A DNA stretch of 64,000 nt from Microbacterium murale (GCF_014635185.1 NZ_BMCM01000005.1:62001-126000); one strand, 5' to 3'. Positions 43,958 to 55,049 are shown, counted from the stretch's first letter. Notes: generated by a model not told the origin, from the letters alone. Program-made: numbers and translations.

Positions 43958-45150
43958 CAGAATATATTCGTTGTGAATGCGACGATCAGCGCCACGGCGA
44001 GGGCGAGCGCAAGGCCGCCCGCCGTGATCGCCAGCGTCAGCATGAGTTTGTTGCCCTTTTCAGGCGCCGGTGGTCGGATGACCTCGCCGGCAGGTTTGAT
44101 CGTGCTGATCGCGGAGCTTGCCGCGATCGGTGTGGGAGACGACGACGGAGGCAGTTCTCCGTCGATGAGGACGGCATCCGTCTCCTTGCCGTCAGCAGCT
44201 CCGTGGGCATGCCCCTGCGAGCCGATCCCTCGCGGAAGCTCGTAGCTGCCCGTGACGAGAATCTCGCCAGTGGACGCGACAGGCCCCGAAAGCGAGCCCC
44301 CACCCGGTGAAGGGTTGAAGATCAGTGTGTTCGGAGCAAGGTGCTGCGATCCGCCGGAATCTGCGGTGATCAACTCGTCGAACGACGGTGCGAACGACGG
44401 CACTTCACTCTTGTCTGCAAGCAGACCGTTGCCGAAGGTCGGGCTGACGACGTGGTTCTCGCCCGTCTCGACCGGCTCGGCGACGGGCAGCTCGTCGGCC
44501 TCCGGTTCTTCGTCTGTCTCAGCTGCTTCGCCGGCAGCATCGACGCCCAACGCGCTGAGCGGATCGGCGTCGTGCTCCTCGATGGACGATTCGTCCGCCG
44601 CGGCGGCGGCCGGCTCATCGGCATCGAGCGATACTTCACCGGTGGAGTCCACTGCGACAGCCGCGCTCACAGGCGCGATGCCGACGGCCACTCCATCGAG
44701 ATCTTCGTCATCATCGTCGCCGGCATCGCTGGCGGCTGGCTGCTCTCGCGGCTGCTCTTCGGCGGCGGCTGCCTTCGCGGAGTCGGCGGGCTTCGCGAAG
44801 GAGGGCACGCCGGAGACGAGTTCGTCAGCGGCGGCATCATCAGTTGCCGCGTCCGCCTCGGGCTCCTCGGCGGGGACCACGGGAACGGATGCTGTACGGA
44901 TGCGCTCCTTCTCGCGCGCCTGACGACGCGTGAGCGGTGTGCCCTCAGAGGCGGCGTCGGCCAGGGGCGTCGGCGGGATTGCGATCGGTTCAGCGGGGCG
45001 GGGCACCGGAACCGCCGGTGCGGGCTGCGCTTCGGCAGCGGCGGCAGCCGCCTCTTCTTCACTGATCACCGGTGTGGTGCCGGTGAGACGAATCTCCCGC
45101 AGCTGTTTGCGGGTCAGCGGCGAGTTCCCCTGCTGATCCGATGTACTCAT
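43957..45150 (-). CDS. Unrecognised acidic single-span membrane protein between nadD and rsfS
   Basis: A 397-residue protein that I cannot assign. It begins with the basic motif [11 protein letters not shown] and repeats a version, [14 protein letters not shown], near residue 75. A long Ala/Glu/Asp/Pro-rich, probably disordered region follows, and a C-terminal membrane helix ([20 protein letters not shown]) just before the end. No signal peptide; the topology suggests a tail-anchored protein with its bulk in the cytoplasm. It overlaps nadD (ATGA) and rsfS (one base), so it is firmly part of that operon. Role unknown. Confidence 0.82.
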   Translation of the reverse strand: MSTSDQQGNSPLTRKQLREIRLTGTTPVISEEEAAAAAAEAQPAPAVPVPRPAEPIAIPPTPLADAASEGTPLTRRQAREKERIRTASVPVVPAEEPEADAATDDAAADELVSGVPSFAKPADSAKAAAAEEQPREQPAASDAGDDDDEDLDGVAVGIAPVSAAVAVDSTGEVSLDADEPAAAAADESSIEEHDADPLSALGVDAAGEAAETDEEPEADELPVAEPVETGENHVVSPTFGNGLLADKSEVPSFAPSFDELITADSGGSQHLAPNTLIFNPSPGGGSLSGPVASTGEILVTGSYELPRGIGSQGHAHGAADGKETDAVLIDGELPPSSSPTPIAASSAISTIKPAGEVIRPPAPEKGNKLMLTLAITAGGLALALAVALIVAFTTNIF

Positions 45151-45749
45151 GCCTTGCTCCGATACAGATGATGCTTCGCTATGTACTGAACGACTCCGTC
45201 GGGGACGAGATACCAGACCGGCTGATCATCGCCCACACGCTCTCGACAAGCTGTCGATGAGATCGACAGGGCCGGAACCTCCAGTTGGCTGACGTTCTCG
45301 CTCGGCAGTCCATCTGTGCTCAATACATGTCCTGGACGGGATACCGCGACGAAGTGGGCCAACTCCCACAACTCATCATGGTCCCTCCAACTGAGAATTT
45401 GCGCTACGGCATCCGCTCCGGTGATGAAGAAGAGCTCGGCATCAGGGCGGTCCTGCTTCAGATCACGCAGGGTGTCGATCGTGTAGGTGGGCCCCTCGCG
45501 GTTGATGTCGACCCTGCTCACAGTGAACTGCGGGTTCGAGGCCGTGGCGATCACGGTCATCAGATACCGGTGCTCGCTGGGCGTGACGTTCGATTTCTGC
45601 CACGGGTGACCGGTCGGAACGAAGACAACCTCATCGAGGTCGAAGGAGTGCGCGACCTCGCTCGCCGCGACCAGGTGCCCGTGGTGAATCGGGTCGAACG
45701 TTCCGCCCATCACTCCGATTCGCGGGGCGCGCGTGGTCGTGGTCTCCAT
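45147..45749 (-). CDS. nadD: Nicotinate-nucleotide adenylyltransferase
   Basis: A 200-residue enzyme forming deamido-NAD from NaMN and ATP. The nucleotidyltransferase motif is [13 protein letters not shown] (residues 14-26), then [19 protein letters not shown] and the C-terminal [10 protein letters not shown]. Normal length. Operon with the membrane protein and rsfS downstream and a small membrane protein 5 bp upstream. Confidence 0.96.
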   Translation of the reverse strand: METTTTRAPRIGVMGGTFDPIHHGHLVAASEVAHSFDLDEVVFVPTGHPWQKSNVTPSEHRYLMTVIATASNPQFTVSRVDINREGPTYTIDTLRDLKQDRPDAELFFITGADAVAQILSWRDHDELWELAHFVAVSRPGHVLSTDGLPSENVSQLEVPALSISSTACRERVGDDQPVWYLVPDGVVQYIAKHHLYRSKA

Positions 45750-45754
45750 ACGCC

Positions 45755-45979
45755 CTAGTGGCCGTGCCCTGCCCCGTGGCCGTCCTTGCCGTGCTTCTCA
45801 GCCCAGGCTTCTGCCTTGGCGGAGTGACGGTTCGCGACGTTGCGATAGGAGAACGTCACGAGACCGAGCAGCGCGAACAGCCCCGCTGCGATGACGCCGA
45901 AGATGAGCGTGTCCATCGCCACGTTCCCGTGGTGCTCCGTTTCGGCCGCAGCCATCGCAATCTGTGCGACGAGGTTCAT
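45755..45979 (-). CDS. Small membrane protein with a His-rich tail
   Basis: A 74-residue protein with one or two membrane segments ([20 protein letters not shown]) and a cytoplasmic-looking basic stretch. The C-terminal tail ends [11 protein letters not shown] and could bind metal. It lies between proA and nadD on the same strand, 5 bp before nadD. No function is known to me. Confidence 0.75.
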   Translation of the reverse strand: MNLVAQIAMAAAETEHHGNVAMDTLIFGVIAAGLFALLGLVTFSYRNVANRHSAKAEAWAEKHGKDGHGAGHGH

Positions 45980-46031
45980 CCTGACTCCGTTTCGTGACCG
46001 GTTGCGAGAAGACGCTCGTCCATCCTATCGC

Positions 46032-47357
46032 TCAGGCGCGTGTCTGACCTGACCCACGCGCCAGCCACTTCGTGCTCGTCAGCTCGGCGAGTCCCATCGG
46101 TCCGCGGGTGTGCAGTTTCTGCGTCGAGATCCCCACTTCCGCGCCGAATCCGAACTCACCGCCGTCGGTGAACCTGGTCGATGCGTTCGCCATGACCACC
46201 GCGGAGTCCACCTCGGCGAGGAAGCGCTCGGCGTTGCGGGTGTCGGTGGTCACGATCGACTCGGTGTGACCGGTGCTGTACCGGCGGATATGCGCGAGCG
46301 CGTCATCCAGGGTGTCGACGACCTTCATCGCGATGTCGAGGCTGAGGTACTCGGTCGCCCAGTCCTCCTCGGTGGCGGGGATCACGCCTGCGACCATGCC
46401 GGCGACCATGTCGTCGCCGTGGATCGCGACGCCTTCGCTCTGGAGCGCGCTGGCGATCATGGGCACGAGACGAGGGGCCGCCTGTCGCAGCACCAGCACC
46501 GTCTCCACGGCATTGCAGACGCTGGGCCGCTGCACCTTGGCGTTCACGACGATCTCACGCGCCCAGTCGTCGGGCGCGGACTCGTCGAGGACGATGTGCA
46601 CATTCCCTGCGCCGGTCTCGATCACGGGCACTATCGATTCCGTGACGACGGTCTCGATCAGTGATGCGCTTCCGCGCGGCACGAGCACATCGACGAATCC
46701 GCGGCCACGCATGAGCGCCTTCGCACCGTCACGGCCGAAGTCGTCGACGGTCTGGATCGCTTCCGGTGTGACACCTGCACCTTCGAGCGCATCGCGCATG
46801 ACGCGCACCAGCACGGTGTTGGATTCGCGGGCGGCGCTGCCTCCGCGCAGCACGCTGGCATTGCCCGAACGCAGCGCGAGGGCAGCGATGTCGACGGTCA
46901 CGTTGGGCCGAGCCTCGTAGATCACCCCGACCACTCCGAAGGGAACACGCACCTGCTCGAGCGTCACGCCGTTCGGCATCCGGTGTCCGCCGACGACCTG
47001 GCCGACGGGGTCGGCGAGTCCGGCGACATCGCGCACGGCAGAGGCGAGGGCGGCGACGCGCTTCTCGTCGAGGCGCAGCCGATCGATCAGACCTTCGCCG
47101 ATGCCGCTCTCGCGACCGCGCTCGATGTCGAGGGCGTTCGCCGCGATGATCACAGCGGCGTTCGCCTCGAGCGCCTGTGCGATGGCCTCCAGTGCGTGCG
47201 CCTTGTCGTGGCTCGTCAGCCGCGCAGTGGCACGGGAGGCTTCCTTGGCCCGCGCGAGACGATCCTGCGGGGTCTCAGCCGTCTCGGTCGCGGCAGGCGC
47301 GTGCACCGACGCATGCGCGTCGGTCGGAGCAGCGGTCTCGGAGGCAGCGTCGATCAT
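46032..47357 (-). CDS. proA: Gamma-glutamyl phosphate reductase
   Basis: A 441-residue aldehyde-dehydrogenase-fold enzyme, the second step of proline synthesis. VRVPFGVVGVIYEARPNVT, LRGGSAARESN, and KVQRPSVCNAVETVLV with the catalytic Cys are classic ProA. The first 25 residues are an Ala-rich extension (MIDAASETAAPTDAHASV) not needed for the fold; the start is nonetheless supported by a -10 box 6 nt upstream. proB lies just upstream on the same strand (48-bp gap). Confidence 0.96.
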   Translation of the reverse strand: MIDAASETAAPTDAHASVHAPAATETAETPQDRLARAKEASRATARLTSHDKAHALEAIAQALEANAAVIIAANALDIERGRESGIGEGLIDRLRLDEKRVAALASAVRDVAGLADPVGQVVGGHRMPNGVTLEQVRVPFGVVGVIYEARPNVTVDIAALALRSGNASVLRGGSAARESNTVLVRVMRDALEGAGVTPEAIQTVDDFGRDGAKALMRGRGFVDVLVPRGSASLIETVVTESIVPVIETGAGNVHIVLDESAPDDWAREIVVNAKVQRPSVCNAVETVLVLRQAAPRLVPMIASALQSEGVAIHGDDMVAGMVAGVIPATEEDWATEYLSLDIAMKVVDTLDDALAHIRRYSTGHTESIVTTDTRNAERFLAEVDSAVVMANASTRFTDGGEFGFGAEVGISTQKLHTRGPMGLAELTSTKWLARGSGQTRA

Positions 47358-47363
47358 CCGGTC

Positions 47364-47369
47364 ATTCTA
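47364..47369 (-). promoter_or_regulatory. -10 box of proA (leaderless)
   Basis: Minus strand TAGAAT, 6 nt, ATG at 47357. An internal promoter separating proA from proB. Confidence 0.55.
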
Positions 47370-47405
47370 TCGAGCGCGTTCCGCACAGGCACGCCGGATG
47401 ACGCG

Positions 47406-49723
<2,318 letters not shown>

Positions 49724-49736
49724 TTAGATACGCGGA

Positions 49737-49760
49737 CGGGGCGAGCCGAAGCCCGCCCCG
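49737..49760 (-). other. UUCG-capped hairpin between rpmA and obg
   Basis: Minus strand: CGGGGCGGGC, loop TTCG, GCTCGCCCCG, a 10-bp stem with one G-U pair. No T-run follows, so it may attenuate or protect the upstream rplU-rpmA message rather than end it. It lies in the 76-bp gap between rpmA and obg. Confidence 0.6.
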
Positions 49761-49784
49761 AACCGGATGTGTGCTGTGCTGCGA

Positions 49785-50045
49785 TTACTCGGCAGCAGCG
49801 GCGACGATGTTGACGACCTTGCGGCCGCCCTTCGCGCCGAATGCGACCGCGCCCGCTTCAAGAGCGAACAGCGTGTCGTCACCGCCACGGCCGACGTTGA
49901 CGCCGGGGTGGAAGTGGGTGCCGCGCTGACGGACGATGATCTCGCCTGCGCTGACCTGCTGGCCGCCGAAGCGCTTCACGCCAAGTCGCTGGGCGTTGGA
50001 GTCACGACCGTTGCGGGTGGAGCTTGCGCCCTTTTTATGTGCCAT
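49785..50045 (-). CDS. rpmA: 50S ribosomal protein L27
   Basis: An 86-residue basic protein: [30 protein letters not shown] and [12 protein letters not shown] are textbook L27. The N-terminus reaches the peptidyl-transferase centre. No N-terminal propeptide of the Firmicutes kind. Follows rplU by 20 bp. Confidence 0.97.
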   Translation of the reverse strand: MAHKKGASSTRNGRDSNAQRLGVKRFGGQQVSAGEIIVRQRGTHFHPGVNVGRGGDDTLFALEAGAVAFGAKGGRKVVNIVAAAAE

Positions 50046-50065
50046 GTCCTGAGCCTCTTCTGTGC

Positions 50066-50374
50066 TTACTTGATGCCGGTGATCTTGACGCGCGTGAGGT
50101 CCTGACGGTGGCCCTGGCGCTTCTTGTAGCCGGTCTTGTTCTTGAACTTCTGGATGATGATCTTCGGGCCGCGGAGGTTGCCGATGACCTCAGCGGTCAC
50201 CTTGACCTTGGCGAGCTTGTCGGCGTCGGTGGTCACCGTGGCGCCGTCGACGAGGAGCACTGCTGCCAGCTCGATCTTCTCGCCCTGAGCCGCCTTGACA
50301 CGGTCGAGCTGAACGATCGTGCCGACCTCGACCTTCTCCTGCCGTCCACCGGCGCGCACTACTGCGTAAACCAC
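50066..50374 (-). CDS. rplU: 50S ribosomal protein L21
   Basis: A 102-residue protein: [17 protein letters not shown] at the start and [22 protein letters not shown] at the end identify L21, which binds 23S rRNA. GTG start with AGG 9 nt upstream. A leader of about 140 nt precedes it and includes a small GGAGC/GCTCC hairpin close to the start. Confidence 0.97.
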   Translation of the reverse strand: MVYAVVRAGGRQEKVEVGTIVQLDRVKAAQGEKIELAAVLLVDGATVTTDADKLAKVKVTAEVIGNLRGPKIIIQKFKNKTGYKKRQGHRQDLTRVKITGIK

Positions 50375-50521
50375 TTCATACCTGTTTCGTTGGGGAGCTC
50401 ACGGCTCCGTAAATCTCACGGGAAGACTGTGCCTGCGTTCGTCGCAAGTCCGACGGGTGCGAGCACAAGGCTGTACCGCGCCGACCCGTGGGGACGACTC
50501 AGCTCACGCACCAAAGGACAA

Positions 50522-50550
50522 CTTTACCGGATAGATGGCTGAGTCGCAAA
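50522..50550 (-). promoter_or_regulatory. Promoter of rplU-rpmA
   Basis: Minus strand TTGCGA (50545-50550), 17 bp, TAAAGT (50522-50527); four of six matches in each box at ideal spacing. It gives a leader of about 140 nt, which is where L21 autoregulation would act if present. Confidence 0.5.
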
Positions 50551-50577
50551 GCGAGCCGCCCCGTGTGTTCGGCGCCG

Positions 50578-50583
50578 TAGGAT
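50578..50583 (+). promoter_or_regulatory. -10 box of the DUF4031 gene (leaderless)
   Basis: TAGGAT, 6 nt (CGCGGA), GTG at 50590. Confidence 0.5.
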
Positions 50584-50589
50584 CGCGGA

Positions 50590-50859
50590 GTGACCGTTCT
50601 GATCGATGACCCCATCTGGCCGGCGCACGGACGGCTCTGGGCACACCTGGTCAGCGAGGACAGCCTCGACGAACTGCACGCGTTCGCGCTGTCGAACGGC
50701 GTTCCGGCGCGGGCCTTCGACCTCGATCACTACGACGTCCCTGCCGACGCACTCCCCCGGCTCATCGCCTCCGGCGCTGTCCACGTCGGTGGCAAGGAGC
50801 TCACGAGAAGGCTGATCGCCTCAGGACTCCGTATCCCCGCCCGCGACCGACGTCGCTGA
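50590..50859 (+). CDS. DUF4031 family protein
   Basis: An 89-residue protein: MTVLIDDPIWPAHGRLWAHL, then DSLDELHAFALSNGVPARAF and the C-terminal GKELTRRLIASGLR. This matches the small DUF4031 family, common in actinobacteria, without a proven role. Its last 39 bp overlap the convergent rne gene. Confidence 0.85.
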   Translation: MTVLIDDPIWPAHGRLWAHLVSEDSLDELHAFALSNGVPARAFDLDHYDVPADALPRLIASGAVHVGGKELTRRLIASGLRIPARDRRR

Positions 50860-53217
50860 CGAGTTCACAGAAACCGGGGTTCCGGTGAGCGCCGCCGTGC
50901 TCACACGCCGACGGCCTCGTCCCTGCCCGGGCGCCTTCGGCTCGGGAAGAGCGTCCAGCACAGAGTCGAGAAGCTGTTCGGCCTGAGTCTTCGGTGCTGA
51001 CTTGACTCGATCCGACGAACGCTTCTTGCGAGGCTTCTTCGGCCGTTCGGATGCCACCGGCTGCTCGGCATCGGCGGTCACACGGGTCTCGGCGACGGCA
51101 TCTGCTTCCGGCTCCGCGCTCGGCGCGCGCGTCGAGGCGGCGATCTGTGCGAGCGCGGACTTGGCGCCTTCAGGGATGCTGTGCGTCGCAGTGCTGGAAG
51201 GCTGAGCGCTCTGACTCTGCTGGCCGTTCCCGCCACGCTGACGACGGTTGTTCGAGGAGCCGCCGTTGGTGGAGCTCGTACGGTGCTTGCTCACGGGATC
51301 GTGGTGCACGACGACACCACGACCTGCGCAGACCTCACAGGGCTCGCTGAAGGTCTCCAGCAGACCGAGGCCGAGCTTCTTGCGCGTCATCTGCACGAGG
51401 CCCAGCGAGGTGACCTCGGCGACCTGGTGCTTCGTGCGGTCGCGGCTCAGGCATTCGATCAGACGGCGCAGCACGAGATCGCGGTTGGACTCGAGAACCA
51501 TGTCGATGAAGTCGACGACGATGATGCCGCCGATGTCGCGCAGTCGCAGCTGGCGGACGATCTCCTCCGCTGCCTCGAGGTTGTTCTTGGTGACCGTCTC
51601 CTCGAGGTTTCCGCCGGATCCCACGAACTTGCCGGTGTTGACGTCGACGACCGTCATCGCCTCGGTGCGGTCGATCACGAGGGAACCGCCGGAGGGCAGC
51701 CACACCTTGCGGTCCAGCGCCTTCTCGATCTGCTCCGTGATGCGGAACGCATCGAACGGATCGCTCTCGTCCTCGTACGGCTCGACGCGCTCGAGGAGGT
51801 CGGGGGCGACGCTCTCCAGGTATGCGCGGATGGTCTGCTGAGCATCCTCGCCCTGGATCAGCATCTTCGTGAAGTCCTCGTTGAAGACGTCACGGACGAT
51901 CTTGACGAGAAGATCGGGCTCGGCGTGCAGCAGCGACGGGGCCGACTGGTTCTCGACCTGCTTGCGGATGTGCTCCCACTGAGTTGTGAGCCGCTGCACG
52001 TCGCGGGTCAGCTGATCCTCGGTCGCGCCCTCCGCGGCGGTGCGCACGATGACACCGGAGGACTCCGGCAGCACCTCCTTGAGGATGCGCTTGAGGCGAG
52101 CCCGCTCGTTGTCGGGAAGCTTGCGCGAGATGCCGTTCATCGACCCGTTGGGCACGTACACGAGGTAACGGCCGGGGAGGGAGATCTGGCTGGTGAGACG
52201 AGCGCCCTTGTGGCCCACCGGGTCCTTCGTGACCTGCACGAGGACACGGTCGCCCGGCTTCAGCGCCAGCTCGATGCGACGAGGCTGGTTGCCGGTCTCG
52301 ACGCCGTCCCAGTCGACCTCGCCGGAGTAGAGCACGGCGTTGCGACCGCGACCGATGTCGACGAAGGCCGCTTCCATGCTCGGGAGCACGTTCTGCACGC
52401 GACCGAGGTAGACGTTGCCGATCAGCGACGCGTCCTGGTTGCGGGCGACATAGTGCTCGACGAGCACGCCGTCCTCCAGGACGCCGATCTGGGTGCGCGA
52501 GTTCTTCGAGCGCACGACCATCTTGCGGTCGACCGATTCACGACGCGCGAGGAACTCGGCCTCGGTCACTACAGGGCGACGGCGTCCGGCATCCCGGCCG
52601 TCGCGACGACGCTGCTTCTTGGCCTCGAGGCGGGTCGAGCCCTTGATGGCCTTCGGCTCGGTGATGTACTCGACGGCGCGCTGGCGCTGGCGCGGCTCTT
52701 CGCGCTGCTCGTCCGCATCGCTGCCGCCGCCGCGGCGACGACGGCCACGACGGGCCGACGGCGATTCATCCTCATCGTTGTCGCGGAGATCGCGATCGCG
52801 ACCGCCGCGGGAGTCATTGCGCGAATCGCTGTCGCGGCGGCCGGGCAGTGCCGGCAGCGGAACGATCTCGGGGGCGTAGAAGCGCAGCTGGGTCGAGACC
52901 TGCGAGACGAACACCTCGGGGATGAGTCCGAGCGCTACCGCGGTGACCGGTTCCGGCTTCGTCGGTGCGGCCGGTGCTTCCTCAGCGACCGGCTCGGCCA
53001 CGTCAGCGACTGGCTCGACCGCCTCAGCGACCGGCTCGGCCACGTCAGCAACCGGCTCGGCTGCGTCAGAGACGGGCTCGACCGCGTCAGAGACGGGCTC
53101 GACCGAGTCGGTCTCGACGACCTGATCCGGTGCGGGTACGTTCTCCTCCGGTGTTACCGGAGCCTCCGTGTCCGCGTCGAGGGTAGGGGCGTTGTTGTCA
53201 TTGTTCTCATCGGCCAT
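50821..53217 (-). CDS. rne: Ribonuclease E/G family endoribonuclease
   Basis: A 798-residue RNase E/G with the catalytic core in the middle, the actinobacterial layout. The disordered N-terminus (about 240 residues) contains an acidic repeat, then an Arg/Asp-rich part. An S1 domain follows (VYLGRVQNVLPSMEAAFVDI). The DNase I-like site has MTVVDVNTGKF and GGIIVVDFIDM, with the zinc-link CEVCAGRG near residue 630. A basic disordered tail (KKPRKKRSSDR) probably binds RNA or partners. It processes mRNA, rRNA and tRNA. Confidence 0.95.
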   Translation of the reverse strand: MADENNDNNAPTLDADTEAPVTPEENVPAPDQVVETDSVEPVSDAVEPVSDAAEPVADVAEPVAEAVEPVADVAEPVAEEAPAAPTKPEPVTAVALGLIPEVFVSQVSTQLRFYAPEIVPLPALPGRRDSDSRNDSRGGRDRDLRDNDEDESPSARRGRRRRGGGSDADEQREEPRQRQRAVEYITEPKAIKGSTRLEAKKQRRRDGRDAGRRRPVVTEAEFLARRESVDRKMVVRSKNSRTQIGVLEDGVLVEHYVARNQDASLIGNVYLGRVQNVLPSMEAAFVDIGRGRNAVLYSGEVDWDGVETGNQPRRIELALKPGDRVLVQVTKDPVGHKGARLTSQISLPGRYLVYVPNGSMNGISRKLPDNERARLKRILKEVLPESSGVIVRTAAEGATEDQLTRDVQRLTTQWEHIRKQVENQSAPSLLHAEPDLLVKIVRDVFNEDFTKMLIQGEDAQQTIRAYLESVAPDLLERVEPYEDESDPFDAFRITEQIEKALDRKVWLPSGGSLVIDRTEAMTVVDVNTGKFVGSGGNLEETVTKNNLEAAEEIVRQLRLRDIGGIIVVDFIDMVLESNRDLVLRRLIECLSRDRTKHQVAEVTSLGLVQMTRKKLGLGLLETFSEPCEVCAGRGVVVHHDPVSKHRTSSTNGGSSNNRRQRGGNGQQSQSAQPSSTATHSIPEGAKSALAQIAASTRAPSAEPEADAVAETRVTADAEQPVASERPKKPRKKRSSDRVKSAPKTQAEQLLDSVLDALPEPKAPGQGRGRRRVSTAALTGTPVSVNSSATSVAGGDTES
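52982..53107. repeat. 21-bp tandem repeat in rne (6 copies)
   Basis: Six consecutive 21-bp units on the pattern TCAGCGACCGGCTCGGCCAC encode heptapeptides of the type AEPVADV/VEPVSDA in the N-terminal tail of RNase E. Copies differ by a few bases. Length variation between strains would be expected. Confidence 0.88.
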
Positions 53218-53266
53218 CTCTGGCTAACTCCCTGCGCGGGGCAACAGGTGCTCCGCGAAATCTCAT

Positions 53267-53286
53267 GCGGCACCCGCGGGTGCCGC
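53267..53286. other. Perfect 20-bp palindrome in the rne leader
   Basis: GCGGCACCCGCGGGTGCCGC equals its own reverse complement. It lies 50 bp before the rne start, inside the presumed 5' leader. It could fold as a hairpin only with a minimal loop, or bind a dimeric protein as DNA. Confidence 0.7.
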
Positions 53287-53396
53287 GAACTCACTCGGTT
53301 TGCGACCGGCTCATGGCTCTGATCGCGAGGGGCATTGGACCCCGAAGTCTGCGTCGATGCGTTTTCCCGGCGGCGCCGTTCGATGCATCAGATGTC

Positions 53397-53402
53397 ATTA
53401 TC
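53397..53402 (-). promoter_or_regulatory. Possible -10 box of rne
   Basis: Minus strand GATAAT, which would leave a 5' leader of about 170 nt before rne. No good -35. A long leader would parallel the self-regulated rne leader of E. coli, but that is analogy only. The 297-bp gap between rne and the VKOR gene otherwise holds only the palindrome and the VKOR promoter. Confidence 0.35.
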
Positions 53403-53501
53403 GCACCTTGTGGGCCAGTTCGCGGCATCCGACGCATCCGCGCCGTCGCCGCGACACGGTTCGCGCCACTCGAGTGCGCCGGGATCCATAGGATCCGCTG
53501 A

Positions 53502-53507
53502 GATAAT
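53502..53507 (+). promoter_or_regulatory. -10 box of the VKOR gene (leaderless)
   Basis: GATAAT, 7 nt, ATG at 53515; no Shine-Dalgarno. Confidence 0.5.
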
Positions 53508-53514
53508 CACACAC

Positions 53515-54126
53515 ATGAGCGAGCAGCGCACCCGCCCCGTCGGCTTCGGAATCTGGTTGATCGTCGCCAGCGTGATCGGCTGGTGGGCGGCCTTCCAGCT
53601 CACGGTCGAGAAGTTCGCACTGCTCGAGAACCCGCAGGATGCGCTGGCCTGCGATCTCAGCCCGTTCATCCAGTGCAGCACCAACCTGCAGTCATGGCAG
53701 GGATCCGTCTTCGGTTTCCCGAACCCGCTGATCGGCCTCACCGGATGGATGGCGCCGCTCGTCGTCGGCGTGGCTGTTCTCGCCGGCGCGCGCTTCCCCC
53801 GATGGTTCTGGGCCGTCTTCGGCGCCGGCATCACCTTCGCGTTCGGACTCGTCTGCTGGCTGATCGCGCAGAGCCTCTACGATCTCTTCGTGCTGTGCCC
53901 CTGGTGCATGGTCACGTGGGCCGTGACGATCCCCACCTTCTTCGCGACGGTCGTGCATCTGTTCCGCAACGGAACCTTCAGCGGTTCCGAGAAGGTGCGC
54001 GCGAGCGCCGGACGACTGATGCCATGGGTACCGCTCGCGACGATCCTCGCCTTCGCGCTCATCATTCTGCTGGCACAGCTGCAGGGCCTCGATTTCCTCG
54101 GCGAGATGGCGAAGATCCTGTTCTGA
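53515..54126 (+). CDS. Vitamin K epoxide reductase family protein
   Basis: A 203-residue membrane protein with about five helices. The four VKOR cysteines are present: C46 and C54 in ACDLSPFIQCSTN (loop pair) and C128-x-x-C131 in VLCPWCM (quinone-side pair). The conserved Ser/Asn follow. VKOR reoxidises a DsbA-like thiol oxidase and passes electrons to menaquinone, allowing disulfide formation outside the cell. No thioredoxin domain is fused, and no DsbA partner is adjacent. A shared terminator separates it from convergent ndk. Confidence 0.93.
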   Translation: MSEQRTRPVGFGIWLIVASVIGWWAAFQLTVEKFALLENPQDALACDLSPFIQCSTNLQSWQGSVFGFPNPLIGLTGWMAPLVVGVAVLAGARFPRWFWAVFGAGITFAFGLVCWLIAQSLYDLFVLCPWCMVTWAVTIPTFFATVVHLFRNGTFSGSEKVRASAGRLMPWVPLATILAFALIILLAQLQGLDFLGEMAKILF

Positions 54127-54143
54127 TGCGAGTCGAATCCGAA

Positions 54144-54193
54144 CACGACGAAGCCCGCCGGCTGCTGCGCAGGAACCGGCGGGCTTCGTGGTG
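54144..54193. terminator. Bidirectional terminator between the VKOR gene and ndk
   Basis: An 18-bp stem with one mismatch (CGAAGCCCGCCGG core pairing with CCGGCGGGCTTCG) and a 14-nt loop. It serves two convergent genes; T-runs are weak on both sides. Confidence 0.8.
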
Positions 54194-54199
54194 TTCAGC

Positions 54200-54616
54200 T
54201 CAGGCGAACCAGATTCCGAGCTCGCGCGCGGCCGACTCGGGGCTGTCCGATCCGTGCACGAGGTTCTGCTGCACGGCGAGTCCCCAATCGCGGCCGAAGT
54301 CGCCGCGGATCGTGCCGGGGGCCGCACTGGTCGGGTCTGTGGTGCCGGCGAGCGAGCGGAACCCCTCGATCACGCGGTTGCCGGTGAGGCGGATCGCCAC
54401 GGACGGGCCGGACATCATGAACTCGAGCAACGGCTCGTAGAAGGGCTTGCCCTCGTGCTCTGCGTAGTGCTCGGCGAGCACGTCACGGTCGGGCTCGACC
54501 AGGCGGATGTCGACGAGCGCGTAGCCCTTCGCCTCGATGCGCGCGAGGATCGTGCCGGTGAGACCGCGGGCGACGCCGTCGGGCTTGACGAGGACGAGTG
54601 TTTCTTCGGTGGCCAT
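54200..54616 (-). CDS. ndk: Nucleoside diphosphate kinase
   Basis: A 138-residue enzyme exchanging phosphate among NTPs. TLVLVKPDGVARGL at the start, GPSVAIRLTGNRVIEGFRSL, and the active-site NLVHGSDSPESA with the phosphohistidine are diagnostic. The frame opens at 54730, but ATG at 54616 fits the family, one base after the DUF4233 stop. Last gene of ileS-folC-DUF4233-ndk. Confidence 0.97.
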   Translation of the reverse strand: MATEETLVLVKPDGVARGLTGTILARIEAKGYALVDIRLVEPDRDVLAEHYAEHEGKPFYEPLLEFMMSGPSVAIRLTGNRVIEGFRSLAGTTDPTSAAPGTIRGDFGRDWGLAVQQNLVHGSDSPESAARELGIWFA

Positions 54617-54617
54617 G

Positions 54618-55049
54618 TCAATCGCTCTCTGTGTGAGTGTCGGTGGTTTCTTCAGTGAGTCGGCTCTGGTCGACAGGACGTCGTGCGTCCAGACGGGCCC
54701 CCATGATCGTCGCATACGCCCACATGCCACCGAAAACCAGCACGACGAGCAGGATGGCAGGCACGAAGAACGCCGACAGCGCGACGAGCACCTGCAGCAC
54801 CCACCCCGCTGTGATCGCCCACGGCTTCGTGATCATTCCGGCGACAGCCACCATGGCGAGCGCCACGACGACGCCTGCGACGATCGCCCACCACTGCGGC
54901 AGCCCCCAGGGCAGCGAGTTCAGGCCGAAGATCGTGAGGCCCACGAGCAGCACGACGATCGCCTCGAAACCGAGGACGATCGGGGCGAGTTTCTGCACGA
55001 GGGTTCGCGGAGCGCGGACCCGGCGCGGCGCGGATGCGGCGTCGCTCAT
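54618..55049 (-). CDS. DUF4233 membrane protein
   Basis: A 143-residue protein with about four membrane helices (APIVLGFEAIVVLLVGLTIF first; then WAIVAGVVVALAMVAVAGMI and LVALSAFFVPAILLVVLVFG). Matches DUF4233, an actinobacterial family nearly always between folC and ndk. Role unknown. ATG at 55049 overlaps the folC stop (ATGA), giving a better start than the GTG-type codon at 55058. Confidence 0.88.
   Translation of the reverse strand: MSDAASAPRRVRAPRTLVQKLAPIVLGFEAIVVLLVGLTIFGLNSLPWGLPQWWAIVAGVVVALAMVAVAGMITKPWAITAGWVLQVLVALSAFFVPAILLVVLVFGGMWAYATIMGARLDARRPVDQSRLTEETTDTHTESD

Noticed and set aside
52982-53107. CRISPR array in the rne region
   Set aside because: The units are directly tandem at 21 bp with no spacers and are in frame within rne; they are coding microrepeats.
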